From: Nitratidesulfovibrio sp. SRB-5 | GTDB lineage: Bacteria > Desulfobacterota > Desulfovibrionia > Desulfovibrionales > Desulfovibrionaceae | DNA: 64,000 nucleotides | Assembly: GCF_019931275.1 (NCBI RefSeq) | Contig: NZ_JAIOTY010000001.1 | Span: 806,001 to 870,000, forward strand | Direction: 5' to 3' | Shown: piece by piece, positions 1 to 10,802 of the stretch | How the letters are laid out: each line of letters opens with the position of its first letter | Position numbering within the stretch: the stretch's first letter is position 1 | The notes under the pieces: generated by a model | Seen by the model: only the letters and a program-made list of their open reading frames with translations | Databases searched by the model: none | Told to the model about the DNA's origin: nothing | Made by a program: the position numbers and the translations under genes

Positions 1-519
1 GCAAAAATGCGGTGGGCAAGGGCGAAGCGGGATGCAACGGCGGTATGACGTCTTCCTGCGGGGGCAGTGGGCCGCTGATTCCCGGACGTGCTGCCATATC
101 TGGCACAGCATGGTGCAACGTATTCCTAAATGCAAGCATGGCGGATGGGGGCGCGAGCGGAACATGCTGTGCGGCAAGCGCTTTTTTTGTGCGCGCGGGA
201 TGCCGGGAGGAGGTGGTGCGACTGTGCGGCGCCGGAAAGCGTGCGGGGGCGCCCATCGGGGCTGGTCACCGGGGCTTGTCTTCCGGGGGGGGGGGAGTCA
301 GGGGGCGAGGAGGGGGTGCCGTTCCTGATGGGGCAACAGCGGTCAAGGCCGGTCAACCGGGCGCAGGATGCGGCGCTGTCGTGGGCAATGGGAAGGGCCA
401 CGCTGGCGCGTGCCGTGGCGGGGTCCGGAATACGTTCCGGCGCCATGCGGCATCGCAGTGACAACGTGGCCCTCATCAGGCAGGGCTTCGCGGTGGCGAA
501 GCCGCGAACCGGCGGGAAT
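1..519. other. Non-coding stretch at window edge, no supported gene
   Basis: No reading frame here has convincing protein character; the open frames on both strands are Arg/Gly/Pro-rich, as expected from GC-rich non-coding DNA. A run of 11 G at 285-295 is followed by further G tracts to about 315. A small inverted repeat (484-491 with 496-503) lies just past the stop of the FlgO-like gene on the minus strand, but it lacks a T tract, so it is not a convincing terminator. Confidence 0.5.
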
Positions 520-1128
520 CTACCATTCGGCCAGGGGCGAAACCACCGGGCTGTTCACCACGGAATAGTCGCAGGACGAAAGCACCATGCTGTCGTCGGC
601 GCGGACGATGCGCGAGGCCACGTAAATCTTTTCCTGCGGATTGCTGTGCCCGGAAACGCTGGAGCGAACCACCGCGTAGGTGCCGACAACCACGGTGGCG
701 GCGTTGTGCATTCTGCTGATTTCTTTCACGTCGCGGCTCAGCATGAATTCCCCTTTGCCCTCCTGCACGAACAGTGAGTTCTGGCGCAGCTTCAGTTCCA
801 CCACATGGTAGCCCCGTTGCGAAAGCCGCGACCCCACGTGCTCCGCGATCATCCTGCCGAAGGTGGAGGATTCCGTCAGGTTGTTCACGTTGACGAAGCT
901 GGCCACGATGATGGGCTGGTCCTTGGAAATAGGCAGGCGCAGGTTGGTGTCGAGCTTGTCGGCGATGGCGTAGCCCGCCTCGACGTAGTCGCTGCCCAGT
1001 TCATAGGGGGTGCTCCGCGCGTCGGTCGATTGCCGGGGCGCGCAGGCCGCCACAAGCAGGATGCAGGCCACGGCCAGCAGCACAAGCAGCGCGTGACCGG
1101 AACGGAAAGCGGAAATGAACGGTTTCAT
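520..1128 (-). CDS. FlgO-like outer-membrane lipoprotein
   Basis: A 202-residue predicted lipoprotein. The N-terminus has a basic start, a hydrophobic stretch at about residues 13-27 and a lipobox LLVAAC, so lipidation would fall on Cys29. The rest resembles the FlgO domain: a segment on simultaneous identity of small adhesin-like repeats around PIIVASFVNVNNLTESSTFG, then a C-terminal part with ATVVVGTYAVVRSSV. Family members sit at the outer membrane, and FlgO of Vibrio is needed for flagellar function; a flagellar role here is only inference, although fliD and fliS lie 55 kb away in the same window. It follows another lipoprotein gene by 9 bp, so the two are very likely one transcript. Confidence 0.75.
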   Translation of the reverse strand: MKPFISAFRSGHALLVLLAVACILLVAACAPRQSTDARSTPYELGSDYVEAGYAIADKLDTNLRLPISKDQPIIVASFVNVNNLTESSTFGRMIAEHVGSRLSQRGYHVVELKLRQNSLFVQEGKGEFMLSRDVKEISRMHNAATVVVGTYAVVRSSVSGHSNPQEKIYVASRIVRADDSMVLSSCDYSVVNSPVVSPLAEW

Positions 1129-1137
1129 GCGGCCCCC

Positions 1138-1827
1138 CTACTTGTTGACGACCTGAAGTTGCCTGGTGGGCAGCACGGTCGGCGCCTCCCACGGAACCTG
1201 ACGTTCCCAGTATTGTCCCTTCTCGGCCTTGTCGATGTAGTAGACGGCCAGGAAGTTTCGGCGCAGTTGCCCGTTCTGTCTGGCAACCACGCCGATGACG
1301 AGTTCGGTGTCGGTGGTTTGCATGGCGCCCCATTGCATGCTGGCGTGGCTGGTCTCTACCGCAAGGCCGCTCAGTATCAGGATGGTGTCGAGGCTGTCGT
1401 GCCAGGTGGCGTCGTTGTGGGTGTAGTAGTGCGCACCTGCCATGCCCAACCCGGCCAGCAGCAGACCCGCACCGGGGAAGGGCGCGTTGCTGGGGCGCGG
1501 CCCGCGGTGTTCGACGATCTGGGTGCCCCAGTCCAGCACCATGGCGCCCTTGGGTGACGCGCTGACCGGCATGCCGCGCAGCATGGCCTCGTGCCGCATG
1601 AACTGCGAAAAGGCGCGCCCGAAGTCGGACCGGTCATCCTGCGCCACATGGACCGGGGTTCCCGGTTCCAGCTTCAGGCCGTCGAGCACCGTGGCGGCCA
1701 GCTCGCGCCAGTGTTCGGCGGCTTCCAACTGCTGCTGGGTGGAAAAGGCATGCCCCACCGGTTTGGGCACGCGGGCGCAACCCGCCATGATCAGGGCGAG
1801 GAACAACAGGGCGAACACTCTGGGCAT
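1138..1827 (-). CDS. Predicted lipoprotein of unknown function
   Basis: A 229-residue protein starting MPRVFALLFLALIMAGCARV, a short signal peptide with lipobox IMAGC (Cys17). The mature part is mixed alpha/beta with one glycine-rich hydrophobic stretch near residues 118-134 (PGAGLLLAGLGMAGAHYY), too short to be a confident membrane helix. I do not recognise a family. The start is supported by a GGAGGA ribosome-binding site directly upstream (reverse complement of 1829-1836). It is the first gene of a two-gene unit with the FlgO-like lipoprotein, which suggests the two products work together in the envelope. Confidence 0.7.
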   Translation of the reverse strand: MPRVFALLFLALIMAGCARVPKPVGHAFSTQQQLEAAEHWRELAATVLDGLKLEPGTPVHVAQDDRSDFGRAFSQFMRHEAMLRGMPVSASPKGAMVLDWGTQIVEHRGPRPSNAPFPGAGLLLAGLGMAGAHYYTHNDATWHDSLDTILILSGLAVETSHASMQWGAMQTTDTELVIGVVARQNGQLRRNFLAVYYIDKAEKGQYWERQVPWEAPTVLPTRQLQVVNK

Positions 1828-1854
1828 GGGATCCTCCTGCGCGGTTTTTTCCCA

Positions 1855-1882
1855 TGCATACCGTGTCTATATGTAAGGTCAA
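1855..1882 (-). promoter_or_regulatory. Candidate sigma70 promoter of the lipoprotein pair
   Basis: Reading the minus strand, TTGACC (1882-1877) is followed after 16 bp by TATGCA (1860-1855), in an AT-rich patch unusual for this genome. It ends about 28 bp before the start codon of the upstream lipoprotein gene. It is a pattern match only. Confidence 0.4.
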
Positions 1883-2000
1883 TTTTTATTTTCGGGAAAG
1901 CTGGATGTGGCGAGAGGGGCAGGCGGGAGGGTACCAGCGGGCCGTGCGGGGCATTTGGCACGAGCCGTGTACGGATGCCAAATTCACGGCACAACGCGAA

Positions 2001-2028
2001 AAGGGTCACGGTTTGCACCGTGACCCTT
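2001..2028 (-). terminator. Intrinsic terminator of the tRNA-Ser gene
   Basis: A perfect 12-bp stem (2001-2012 with 2017-2028) with a 4-nt loop lies 7 nt past the 3' end of the tRNA. On the minus strand it ends in TTTT, the classical rho-independent form. Confidence 0.8.
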
Positions 2029-2035
2029 TGTCGTC

Positions 2036-2128
2036 TGGCGGAGAGGGAGAGATTTGAACTCTCGATACAGGTTTTGCCCGTATACTCCCTTAGCAGGGGA
2101 GCGCCTTCGGCCGCTCGGCCACCTCTCC
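2036..2128 (-). tRNA. tRNA-Ser (anticodon GCU)
   Basis: The minus strand folds as a class II tRNA of 93 nt with an encoded CCA. The acceptor arm GGAGAGG pairs with CCTCTCC. The D-arm region reads GGCCGAGCGGCCGAAGG, and the anticodon loop CTGCTAA sits in the CTCCC/GGGAG stem, giving anticodon GCT. A long variable arm and a TTCAAATC T-loop follow. The long variable arm and anticodon identify a serine tRNA reading AGC/AGU codons. No integrated element is seen at its 3' end. Confidence 0.95.
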
Positions 2129-2380
2129 GTTGTCGCGCGGCACGCCGCGCGAGAAAGCGTGTGTACCCGGTTGGCGGGCGCGCTGTCAAGCGCGTGGCCC
2201 ACTTTCGTGGGGCGGAAAGCGTGCCGGGGTGGCTTTGCCGCCACTCCGCCCCGTTCGTGAACGGGCAGCCGCTGCACAGCCCAGCCACCAGCCGCCATTC
2301 CCCCTGACCAACCGCAAAACCTTCGGCGATCTGCACCGCCCGTCGCCAGCATGCGGCAGGCAGCCGCCAACCACCCGCCG

Positions 2381-3619
2381 TTAACTGCGGTAGTCGGCGT
2401 TGCAGCTGATGTAGTCGTGCGTCAGGTCCGAGGCCAGCAGGCGGTAGCTGCCCGGCCCGTTGCCCAGCATGATGTTGACCACGATGTCGCGACCGGCCAG
2501 CGGTTCCTTGAGCAGCGCGTCGAAGTCGAGATTGGTGGGCTGACCGCCCCGGAACAGTTCCACCCCGCACAGGGACACGATGACCGCCGCCGGGTTGAAG
2601 GTGGCCCCGCTGCGGCCCAGCGCCGCCACGATGCGCCCCCAGTTGGCGTCGCGCCCGTACATGGCCGTCTTGACCAGTTGCGAATGGCCCACGGTGCGCG
2701 CGGCCAGTTCCGCGTCGGCGTCGTCGCGCGCGCCAGCCACGTTGATATGGATGACCTTGGTGGCGCCTTCGCCGTCCTTCACCAGCATGTAGGCCACGTC
2801 GCCCAGCACGCCGGTAAGCGCCGCGCCCAGCACGGCCAGGTCCGCGCCGCGCGCTGCCACGCCGGAAGCGCCGTTGGCCAGCCCGAACACCGTGTCGTTG
2901 GTGGAGGTGTCGCCGTCCACGGTCACGCGATTGAAGGTGGCGTCCACCGCATCGCGGAACAGGGCCTGCCAGGCGGCGGGCTCCACGTCGGCGTCGCACA
3001 GCACGGTGGCCAGCATGGTGGCCATGTTGGGGCAGATCATGCCCGCGCCCTTGGCCATGCCCACCAGAGTCACTGTGCCGCCGGAAAGCTCCACCGTGCG
3101 CGAGGCGAACTTGGGAAAGGCGTCGGTGGTCATGATGGCCTTGGCGAAATCTTCCGGGCCCTTCCTGCCAAGGTCTGCCGCAAGGGCGGGCACGGTGGCG
3201 GACCACTTGTCCATGGCCAGTTGCGCGCCGATGACCCCCGTGGACGCGGGCAGGATGTCCTGCGGCGCAAGGCCGGTGGCGGCGGCCACCAGTTCCAGCG
3301 TGGCGCGGCAGTTGGCGAGGCCCTCGTCGCCGGTGCAGGCGTTGGCCTGGCCGGAATTGATCAGCACCGCGCGGGCCTTGGGGGCGTGGGCCAGAATGTC
3401 GCGCGCCACCAGTACCGGAGCGGCCTGGAACAGGTTTTTGGTGAACACGGCGGCGGCCACGGCGGGGGTATCGCTGACCACCAGGGCCAGATCGTCCCGA
3501 CCCGCCTTTCGGAACCCGGCGCCCGCAGTGGCAAAGCGGAAGCCCTTGGGAGCCGCGCAGGGGGCGGGGATTTCGCCGTTAGTGGTCGGGGACGTTGCCG
3601 GGGTGTCGTTGGTGGCCAT
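2381..3619 (-). CDS. argJ: Bifunctional glutamate N-acetyltransferase/amino-acid acetyltransferase ArgJ
   Basis: A 412-residue ArgJ of normal family length. It recycles the acetyl group from N-acetylornithine to glutamate in arginine synthesis, and bifunctional forms also use acetyl-CoA. The self-cleavage motif is present: KGAGMICPNMATMLA, in which the Thr of ATM is the nucleophile created by autoproteolysis into alpha and beta chains. The C-terminal KTAMYGRDANWGRIVAA block is also characteristic. I chose the ATG at 3619 because GGAG sits 8 nt upstream and the family N-terminus begins shortly after; the frame stays open further upstream but without protein character. Bifunctionality cannot be decided from the sequence. 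Confidence 0.93.
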   Translation of the reverse strand: MATNDTPATSPTTNGEIPAPCAAPKGFRFATAGAGFRKAGRDDLALVVSDTPAVAAAVFTKNLFQAAPVLVARDILAHAPKARAVLINSGQANACTGDEGLANCRATLELVAAATGLAPQDILPASTGVIGAQLAMDKWSATVPALAADLGRKGPEDFAKAIMTTDAFPKFASRTVELSGGTVTLVGMAKGAGMICPNMATMLATVLCDADVEPAAWQALFRDAVDATFNRVTVDGDTSTNDTVFGLANGASGVAARGADLAVLGAALTGVLGDVAYMLVKDGEGATKVIHINVAGARDDADAELAARTVGHSQLVKTAMYGRDANWGRIVAALGRSGATFNPAAVIVSLCGVELFRGGQPTNLDFDALLKEPLAGRDIVVNIMLGNGPGSYRLLASDLTHDYISCNADYRS

Positions 3620-3734
3620 ACTGGCTCCGTGTTCGGCCCGATGGGCCGGTTGTCGGGTGCGTGGGGTGCCCGCAGGCGCATGGCGGCGGCACACGTGGTG
3701 CGTATTACGGGCAAGTTTCGGAAAAGTGAAGGGC

Positions 3735-3755
3735 GGAGCGGGTAATACCCGCTCC
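3735..3755. repeat. Palindrome, copy 1 of the argJ-secA spacer
   Basis: A perfect inverted repeat whose core is GCGGGTAATACCCGC, flanked by GGA/TCC. A near-identical core recurs at 3896-3929 in the same 338-bp spacer. The two copies bracket a third, unrelated hairpin at 3771-3795. Confidence 0.6.
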
Positions 3756-3770
3756 GGTCCATGACCGATG

Positions 3771-3795
3771 GCAAGCCCCGCAAACCGGGGCTTGC
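3771..3795 (-). terminator. Hairpin between secA and argJ, possible terminator
   Basis: A 10-bp perfect stem (GCAAGCCCCG, 3771-3780, with 3786-3795) and a 5-nt loop. It lies downstream of secA on the minus strand but has no clear T tract, so termination is uncertain. Confidence 0.4.
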
Positions 3796-3895
3796 AAAGG
3801 CACGCCCGCACGATCGTTTGCAGGCGGCAGTGCATGCCACCTGCGCCCGTGCGGCGTCGTCGGGACAGTCGGAAGGCCCGTCTGCCCCAACGGGC

Positions 3896-3929
3896 AGGGG
3901 CGGAACGGGTAATACCCGCTCCGCCCCTG
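3896..3929 (-). terminator. Palindrome copy 2, likely secA 3' hairpin
   Basis: An extended inverted repeat about 28 nt past the secA stop, with arms CAGGGGCGGA.CGGGT and their near-complement around a TAATA-type centre. It shares its core with the palindrome at 3735-3755. It could serve as a transcript end for secA, though there is no T run. Confidence 0.45.
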
Positions 3930-3957
3930 ATTATGTGCGACTGTGTCGTACGGCGCG

Positions 3958-6492
<2,535 letters not shown>

Positions 6493-6782
6493 TCCTTCTC
6501 CCGAATGGTGGGGGCGGTGGGAACGCGGGGCGGCGATGGCCGGTTGCCGCGCATAAGGCCCCGCGCGGGGCGGGGCTGGCGATGGCCGCAGGGCCGACGG
6601 ACCGGTCTGCCGCGTGGCGTGGGGCGCGGTTTTCGCGAAGACCCGGCGAACGCCGGGGGCGGAACCTGCGCGCGGCACGCGGTGCCGGGCGGTTCGGCTG
6701 CACCTGCGGGTGGTGCGCGCGGCGCGCTTTGCGCGGCAGGGCATGAAGGCATGTGCCGCGCGGCGGGTGGCCGAACCCATCT
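6493..6782 (-). other. Long secA leader, no gene
   Basis: About 290 nt lie between the candidate secA promoter and the secA start. The sequence is GC-rich with several short complementary segments. Many bacteria control secA from its leader, but I see no SecM-like arrest peptide here. Confidence 0.35.
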
Positions 6783-6811
6783 CAGATAAGTCAAATACTT
6801 GCGGTTGGCAA
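6783..6811 (-). promoter_or_regulatory. Candidate sigma70 promoter of secA
   Basis: On the minus strand TTGCCA (6811-6806) is separated by exactly 17 bp from TATCTG (6788-6783), within a locally AT-rich patch. Pattern match only; it implies a leader of about 280 nt. Confidence 0.4.
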
Positions 6812-6928
6812 TGCGCGCACCTTTAATTCGCACGCATTGCTCCGGAATGACAGGAAATCGTGACGCAGATGCGCGCGGTGGACAATGCCGGTGGGGGGGC
6901 GGGCGGCAGCGCGATGCGCGAACGGCAT

Positions 6929-6980
6929 GCAAAACGGACGGGCGGCGGCTTCGGACATGACGTGCCGATGCCGCCGCCCG
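6929..6980 (-). terminator. Intrinsic terminator of the GlcD/GlcF-type pair
   Basis: An 11-bp perfect GC stem (6939-6949 with 6970-6980) lies 40 nt past the stop of the iron-sulfur subunit gene. On the minus strand it is followed by TCCGTTTTGC. Confidence 0.6.
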
Positions 6981-7019
6981 CGAGGATGCACGGAAAGGGC
7001 GATGCGGACGGGGGCCGAA

Positions 7020-8444
7020 CTAGGTGCGCGGCACGCCCACCACGTCCAGCCAGTGCAGCACGCGCACATCGGGGGGGGCGGTTGCCGCCAGTTGCAGGGT
7101 GCAGCCGCTGCATCCCGTAAGCACGGTGATGCCCGGCTGTCGTGTTGCATTGGCCGTTGCGGCGGGTGCGTCTGGCGCGGCTGGCGTGGCAGGGGTGGAC
7201 GCGGCGGCGGATGTGGCGGAAGCCGCATCCGGCGAGGAGGGCGCGCGGGACGAGGAGGGCGCGGAAGTGGACGCGGCGGCGCGTTCCGGCAGCAGCGCGT
7301 TCCAGCAGGCATCGGCCACGGTGCGGGAAAGGTCGGGCGCGGCCAGTTGCAGCACGCCGCCCATGCCGCAGCAGTTCACTCCGCCGGGGGCGCGCATGCG
7401 GCTGCCCAGCAGGGCGCGCAGCCACACGGCATCCGGGTCCGTGTCCTTGCGGTGGCAGGGCTGGTGGTAACGCACGGGCGCGGGGGCGTCTGCCTCCGGT
7501 TGGGCCGGGGCATCGGCGGTGACGCGGAACGCGGCGTCCCCCCACAGGGTGGAAAGGGGGCGCAGGGCTGCGGTCCAGGCCTCGCGTTCGCCGTCCTGCC
7601 AGTCAAGGTCGGCGTGGCCGGGGTATTCGGACAGGCCGTGGTGGCAGGTGGCGCAAAAGGTGACCAGCAGCGGGCGACCGGCGGCGCGCCAGGCGTCCAG
7701 ATTGCGGGCGCGGGCCGTGGCGGCGGCATCGGGAATGCCCGCATGCTCCAGGGTGGAGCCGCAGCAGGTGAAGGAATCCTCATCGCCCTGGGCGGGCGCT
7801 GGGTGGCCCAGCCAGCGCAGCAGGGCGCGGGCCGTGTCCTTCCAGCGGGGGCGGATGCGCCGGGCGGTGCACCCGGCAAAGAGCATGGCCGGCGGACGGG
7901 CAGCCTCGCCGCGTGGTGCCTCCTGCGTTGCCTCATGCGTCACCTGGTCCGCCACTATCCACGGGGCGGGCGGCGGCGGGGGCAGCATGGCGGCGGCGGA
8001 CCGCAGCATGTGCTGCACGCCCTCCGGCACCACCGCGCCGGGCACCACGCGGGTCATTTGGGCCAGCGCGGGCCACAGCAGGCGGCCATGCTCTATCCAT
8101 TGCTTCCACAGCCACTGCTGCCAGTTGGGGTGCCTGGCGCGCAGGGCGGCCAGCGCCTGCGGCACCGACAGCCCCTGCGGGCAGATGGTCGCGCAGCGCC
8201 CGCAGGACAGGCAGCGGTCGGCCAGTTCGCGCGCTGGCTTCAGGCTCAGGCGTCCCGGCTCGTCGCGCAGGGCGGCGAACACCAGGTGCTTGGCGCGGGG
8301 AGAAAGTTCTTCCTGCCCGGTGGTCAGAAAGGCGGGGCACACGGCGGTGCACTGGCCGCACAGCAGGCAGGCGCGGGGCTGCCCGGCGGTGTCGCCCGGC
8401 GTGCCGCCGTTGGTCGTGGATATGGAGGTGGTGTCCGTGCTCAT
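7020..8444 (-). CDS. GlcF-type iron-sulfur subunit of a 2-hydroxyacid (lactate/glycolate) oxidase
   Basis: A 474-residue protein with two N-terminal 4Fe-4S motifs, CLLCGQCTAVCP (about residues 26-37) and CLSCGRCATICP (about 74-85). CCG-type cysteine segments follow: CTARR...TCCGS, FCATCHHG, YHQPCH and NCCGMGG. This is the architecture of GlcF and of the iron-sulfur partner of D-lactate dehydrogenases. A low-complexity Ala/Ser/Pro/Thr insertion of about 40 residues sits near residue 400, before the last CSGC motif. The gene starts 12 nt past the stop of the flavoprotein gene, so the two form an operon and probably a complex passing electrons from the flavin to the membrane pool. Lactate is the most likely substrate in this group, but glycolate is not excluded. 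Confidence 0.85.
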   Translation of the reverse strand: MSTDTTSISTTNGGTPGDTAGQPRACLLCGQCTAVCPAFLTTGQEELSPRAKHLVFAALRDEPGRLSLKPARELADRCLSCGRCATICPQGLSVPQALAALRARHPNWQQWLWKQWIEHGRLLWPALAQMTRVVPGAVVPEGVQHMLRSAAAMLPPPPPAPWIVADQVTHEATQEAPRGEAARPPAMLFAGCTARRIRPRWKDTARALLRWLGHPAPAQGDEDSFTCCGSTLEHAGIPDAAATARARNLDAWRAAGRPLLVTFCATCHHGLSEYPGHADLDWQDGEREAWTAALRPLSTLWGDAAFRVTADAPAQPEADAPAPVRYHQPCHRKDTDPDAVWLRALLGSRMRAPGGVNCCGMGGVLQLAAPDLSRTVADACWNALLPERAAASTSAPSSSRAPSSPDAASATSAAASTPATPAAPDAPAATANATRQPGITVLTGCSGCTLQLAATAPPDVRVLHWLDVVGVPRT

Positions 8445-8456
8445 GGTGTGTTGCCC

Positions 8457-9881
8457 CTAGTACGCCTTGTCCGGGTTCATGATGCCCAGCGGATCGAAGG
8501 CGTGCTTCACCTGGCGCATCAGTTCCGTTTCCAGGGGCGAAAGTTGCAGGTGCAGGAATTCCTTCTTGGCCATGCCCACGCCGTGCTCTCCGGAAAGGGT
8601 GCCGTCCATGGAGCGGACAAGACGCATCACTTCCACTGTGGCGGCGTCGGCGCGGGTGGTTTCCGAAGGGTCTGCCCCGTCGTACATGATGTTCACGTGG
8701 ATGTTGCCGTCGCCCACGTGGCCGTAGGTGAGGATGGGCAGGTCGTGCGCCTGCGCGATGGCCCGGATGCCGGTCAGCGCGTCCAGCAGGCGACCGCGCG
8801 GCACGGCGATGTCCTCGCCGATCTTGTTGGGCCGCACCAGGTACGACGAAGGGCTGATGCCGCGCCGCATGGCCCACAGGGGTTCTTCCTCGTCGCGGCC
8901 CACGCCGTGGGCGGACCACACCGGCGGTTCGTTGCCGGGCGTGGCGTCCGCAGCATTGCCGGGGGAGTGCAGGGCGTCGTGCATGCGGCGCACTTCCAGC
9001 GGCAGCGATTCGCGGCTGCCGTCCAGGCGGATCAGCAGCGCGCCGCGCACGCTGTCGGGCCACGGGGGCGTCTGGCGGCGGGCCACGCAGTCCAGCACTT
9101 CCGGGCTCAGGAATTCCAGCGCCACCGGCAGGATGCCCGCGCGAAAGATGCGCCGCACGCCGTGCATGGCCGCTTCCATGGAGCCGAACCCGGCCAGCAG
9201 GGTGGCCGTGGCCTGCGGCAGGGGCAGCAGCTTCAGCGTGATGCGGGTGACGATGCCGAGGGTGCCTTCCGACCCCACGAACAGGCGGGTAAGGTCCAGC
9301 CCCACCACGTTCTTGTGGCAGCGGCCCCCGGTGTGTAGCACCCTGCCGCCGGGCAGCACGGCTGTCAGCCCCAGCACGTATTCGCGGGTGACGCCGTACT
9401 TCAGGGCGCGCATGCCGCCCGCGCAGGTGGCCACATTGCCGCCGATGGTGGAAATGTCGATGCTGGCCGGGTCCGGCGGGTAGAACAGGCCGCGCGCTTC
9501 CACGGCGCGTTGCAGGTCGGAGGTGACAACGCCCGGCTCCACCTCGGCCACGAAGTCATCGTCCGCGATGTCGAGGATGCGGTTCATGTGCAGCAGGGAC
9601 ACCACGATGCCGGGCCGGTCGGGCACGCATGCGCCCACCTGGTTGGAGGCGCGGCCCCGCGCATACACGGGCAGGCGTTCCGCCTGAGCCAGGCGCAGCA
9701 GTTCAACCACCTGCGCTTCGGTGGTGGGGCGCACCACGGCCAGCGGGGTGCCCATGCGGCGGCCCGCGTCAGTGGCGAAGATCAGGGTCTGCTCCGGCGT
9801 GAGCAGCAGCGAATCACCGGGAAAGATGTCGCGCAGGGAACGTTCCTGCGTGGCGGTAAGGTGGGGAGCTTGGGTGGACAC
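8457..9881 (-). CDS. FAD-binding 2-hydroxyacid oxidase (GlcD / D-lactate dehydrogenase family)
   Basis: A 474-residue flavoprotein of the VAO/PCMH fold. The FAD-binding part shows VRPTTEAQVVELLRLA, then PVYARGRASNQVGAC, then TIGGNVATCAGGMRALKYGVT and LFVGSEGTLGIVT. The C-terminal oxidase domain carries YGHVGDGNIHVNIM and SGEHGVGMAKKEF, both hallmarks of GlcD and Dld enzymes. It oxidises D-lactate or glycolate to the 2-oxoacid and hands electrons to the neighbouring iron-sulfur subunit. Sulfate reducers of this type grow on lactate, which makes a D-lactate role plausible. Substrate choice cannot be read from the sequence. Confidence 0.88.
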   Translation of the reverse strand: MSTQAPHLTATQERSLRDIFPGDSLLLTPEQTLIFATDAGRRMGTPLAVVRPTTEAQVVELLRLAQAERLPVYARGRASNQVGACVPDRPGIVVSLLHMNRILDIADDDFVAEVEPGVVTSDLQRAVEARGLFYPPDPASIDISTIGGNVATCAGGMRALKYGVTREYVLGLTAVLPGGRVLHTGGRCHKNVVGLDLTRLFVGSEGTLGIVTRITLKLLPLPQATATLLAGFGSMEAAMHGVRRIFRAGILPVALEFLSPEVLDCVARRQTPPWPDSVRGALLIRLDGSRESLPLEVRRMHDALHSPGNAADATPGNEPPVWSAHGVGRDEEEPLWAMRRGISPSSYLVRPNKIGEDIAVPRGRLLDALTGIRAIAQAHDLPILTYGHVGDGNIHVNIMYDGADPSETTRADAATVEVMRLVRSMDGTLSGEHGVGMAKKEFLHLQLSPLETELMRQVKHAFDPLGIMNPDKAY

Positions 9882-9979
9882 GGGGCTATCCGGCTGATGC
9901 GGTTGGGGATTGGCTGGGAGATGGCCGAGGGGATGGATTGGTTTTGGAGCGTCAGTGCGCGGGCAAACCAGAATTCCTT

Positions 9980-10014
9980 GGCGCTGGCAGGTAGGGTTCG
10001 ACGCTGCCAGCGCC
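9980..10014 (-). terminator. Hairpin downstream of smpB
   Basis: An 11-bp perfect stem (GGCGCTGGCAG, 9980-9990, with 10004-10014) lies 25 nt past the smpB stop on the minus strand. There is no T tract, so it is a transcript-end hairpin of uncertain strength. Confidence 0.4.
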
Positions 10015-10039
10015 CGAACGGATGGTTTGCAGGGACAGG

Positions 10040-10501
10040 CTAGAACCGGGCCAGTTCGCGCTCGGTATCCCGGTCGGCGGCGCGCTTCTTCAGGTCCTCG
10101 CGCTGGTCGTGCAGCTTCTTGCCGCGACCCACGGCTATTTCCACCTTCACCCGACCCTTGCTGAAGTGCAGGTTTACCGGCACCACGGTCAGGCCCTTCT
10201 GGGCCACGCGCAGGGCCAGCGTGTTGATCTGCTTGGCGTGCAGCAGCATCTTGCGGTCGCGGTCGGGATCGTGCTGGGCGTAGCCCGCGTTGTCGTACGG
10301 GGCAATGTGCAGGCCCACCAGAAAGGCTTCGCCGTTGCGGAAATCCACGTAGCTGTCGCGGAAGTTCACGTGCCCCGCGCGCAGGCTTTTGACCTCCGAT
10401 CCGGTCAGGACGAGGCCCGCCTCCATGAAATCGTCGAGTTCATAGAGATGTCGGGCCTTCTTGTTCTGGGCGATAAGGGCGGGAGAGGGTTTCTTGCTCA
10501 T
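10040..10501 (-). CDS. smpB: SsrA-binding protein SmpB
   Basis: A 153-residue SmpB of standard length. It binds tmRNA and brings it to stalled ribosomes for trans-translation. Conserved blocks are visible: NKKARHLYELDDFMEAGLVLTGSEVKSLRAG at the N-terminus, FRNGEAFLVGLHIAPY, HDPDRDRKMLLHAKQI, GLTVVPVNLHFSKGRVKVEIAVGRGKKLHDQRE, and a basic C-terminal tail. I chose the ATG at 10501 because it gives the family N-terminus; the upstream frame is low-complexity. The tmRNA gene itself is not in this window. Confidence 0.96.
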   Translation of the reverse strand: MSKKPSPALIAQNKKARHLYELDDFMEAGLVLTGSEVKSLRAGHVNFRDSYVDFRNGEAFLVGLHIAPYDNAGYAQHDPDRDRKMLLHAKQINTLALRVAQKGLTVVPVNLHFSKGRVKVEIAVGRGKKLHDQREDLKKRAADRDTERELARF

Positions 10502-10802
10502 ATATTTGGGGAATGTTGGTGCGGTTGGTGGCGCGCGTGTGGAGGAAGCCCCGGCGGGGCGGCGATGGTGGCTGGTTGGCGACGGCTGTGGGGCGAAGCG
10601 AGGGCTGGGTGCCGGTGCCGGTGCCGGTGCCGGTGCCGCGCGGTGACATGGCGCGCAAGGGGTTTCAAGACCAGAAATCTGCGGGAATGGCAAGGGTGGT
10701 GGAAGGGCGCTACGCTGAAGGGGGAGACAAGGCGAGGTCGTGCGCGGTTGCAGCAGCGCTGAACCTAAATCCCACACCGCCGAAGGCCCTCACCGCCTCG
10801 CG
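10502..10802. other. Spacer between ptsI and smpB
   Basis: About 300 bp without a supported gene. It contains a perfect (GGTGCC)5 tract at 10608-10637. It lies past the 3' end of ptsI and upstream of smpB, so it must hold the smpB promoter unless smpB is read through from ptsI. I find no clear -35/-10 pair. Confidence 0.5.
10608..10637. repeat. Hexanucleotide tandem repeat (GGTGCC)5
   Basis: Five perfect copies of GGTGCC in the ptsI-smpB spacer. Perfect short arrays like this can change copy number by slippage. Confidence 0.9.

Noticed and set aside
126-476. 116-codon minus-strand frame at the window start
   Set aside because: Ser/Pro/Arg-rich with no start signal; covers a G-rich non-coding tract.
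2036-2128. tRNA-Ser as a phage or island attachment site
   Set aside because: No integrase, no repeated tRNA 3' end and only core genes on both sides.
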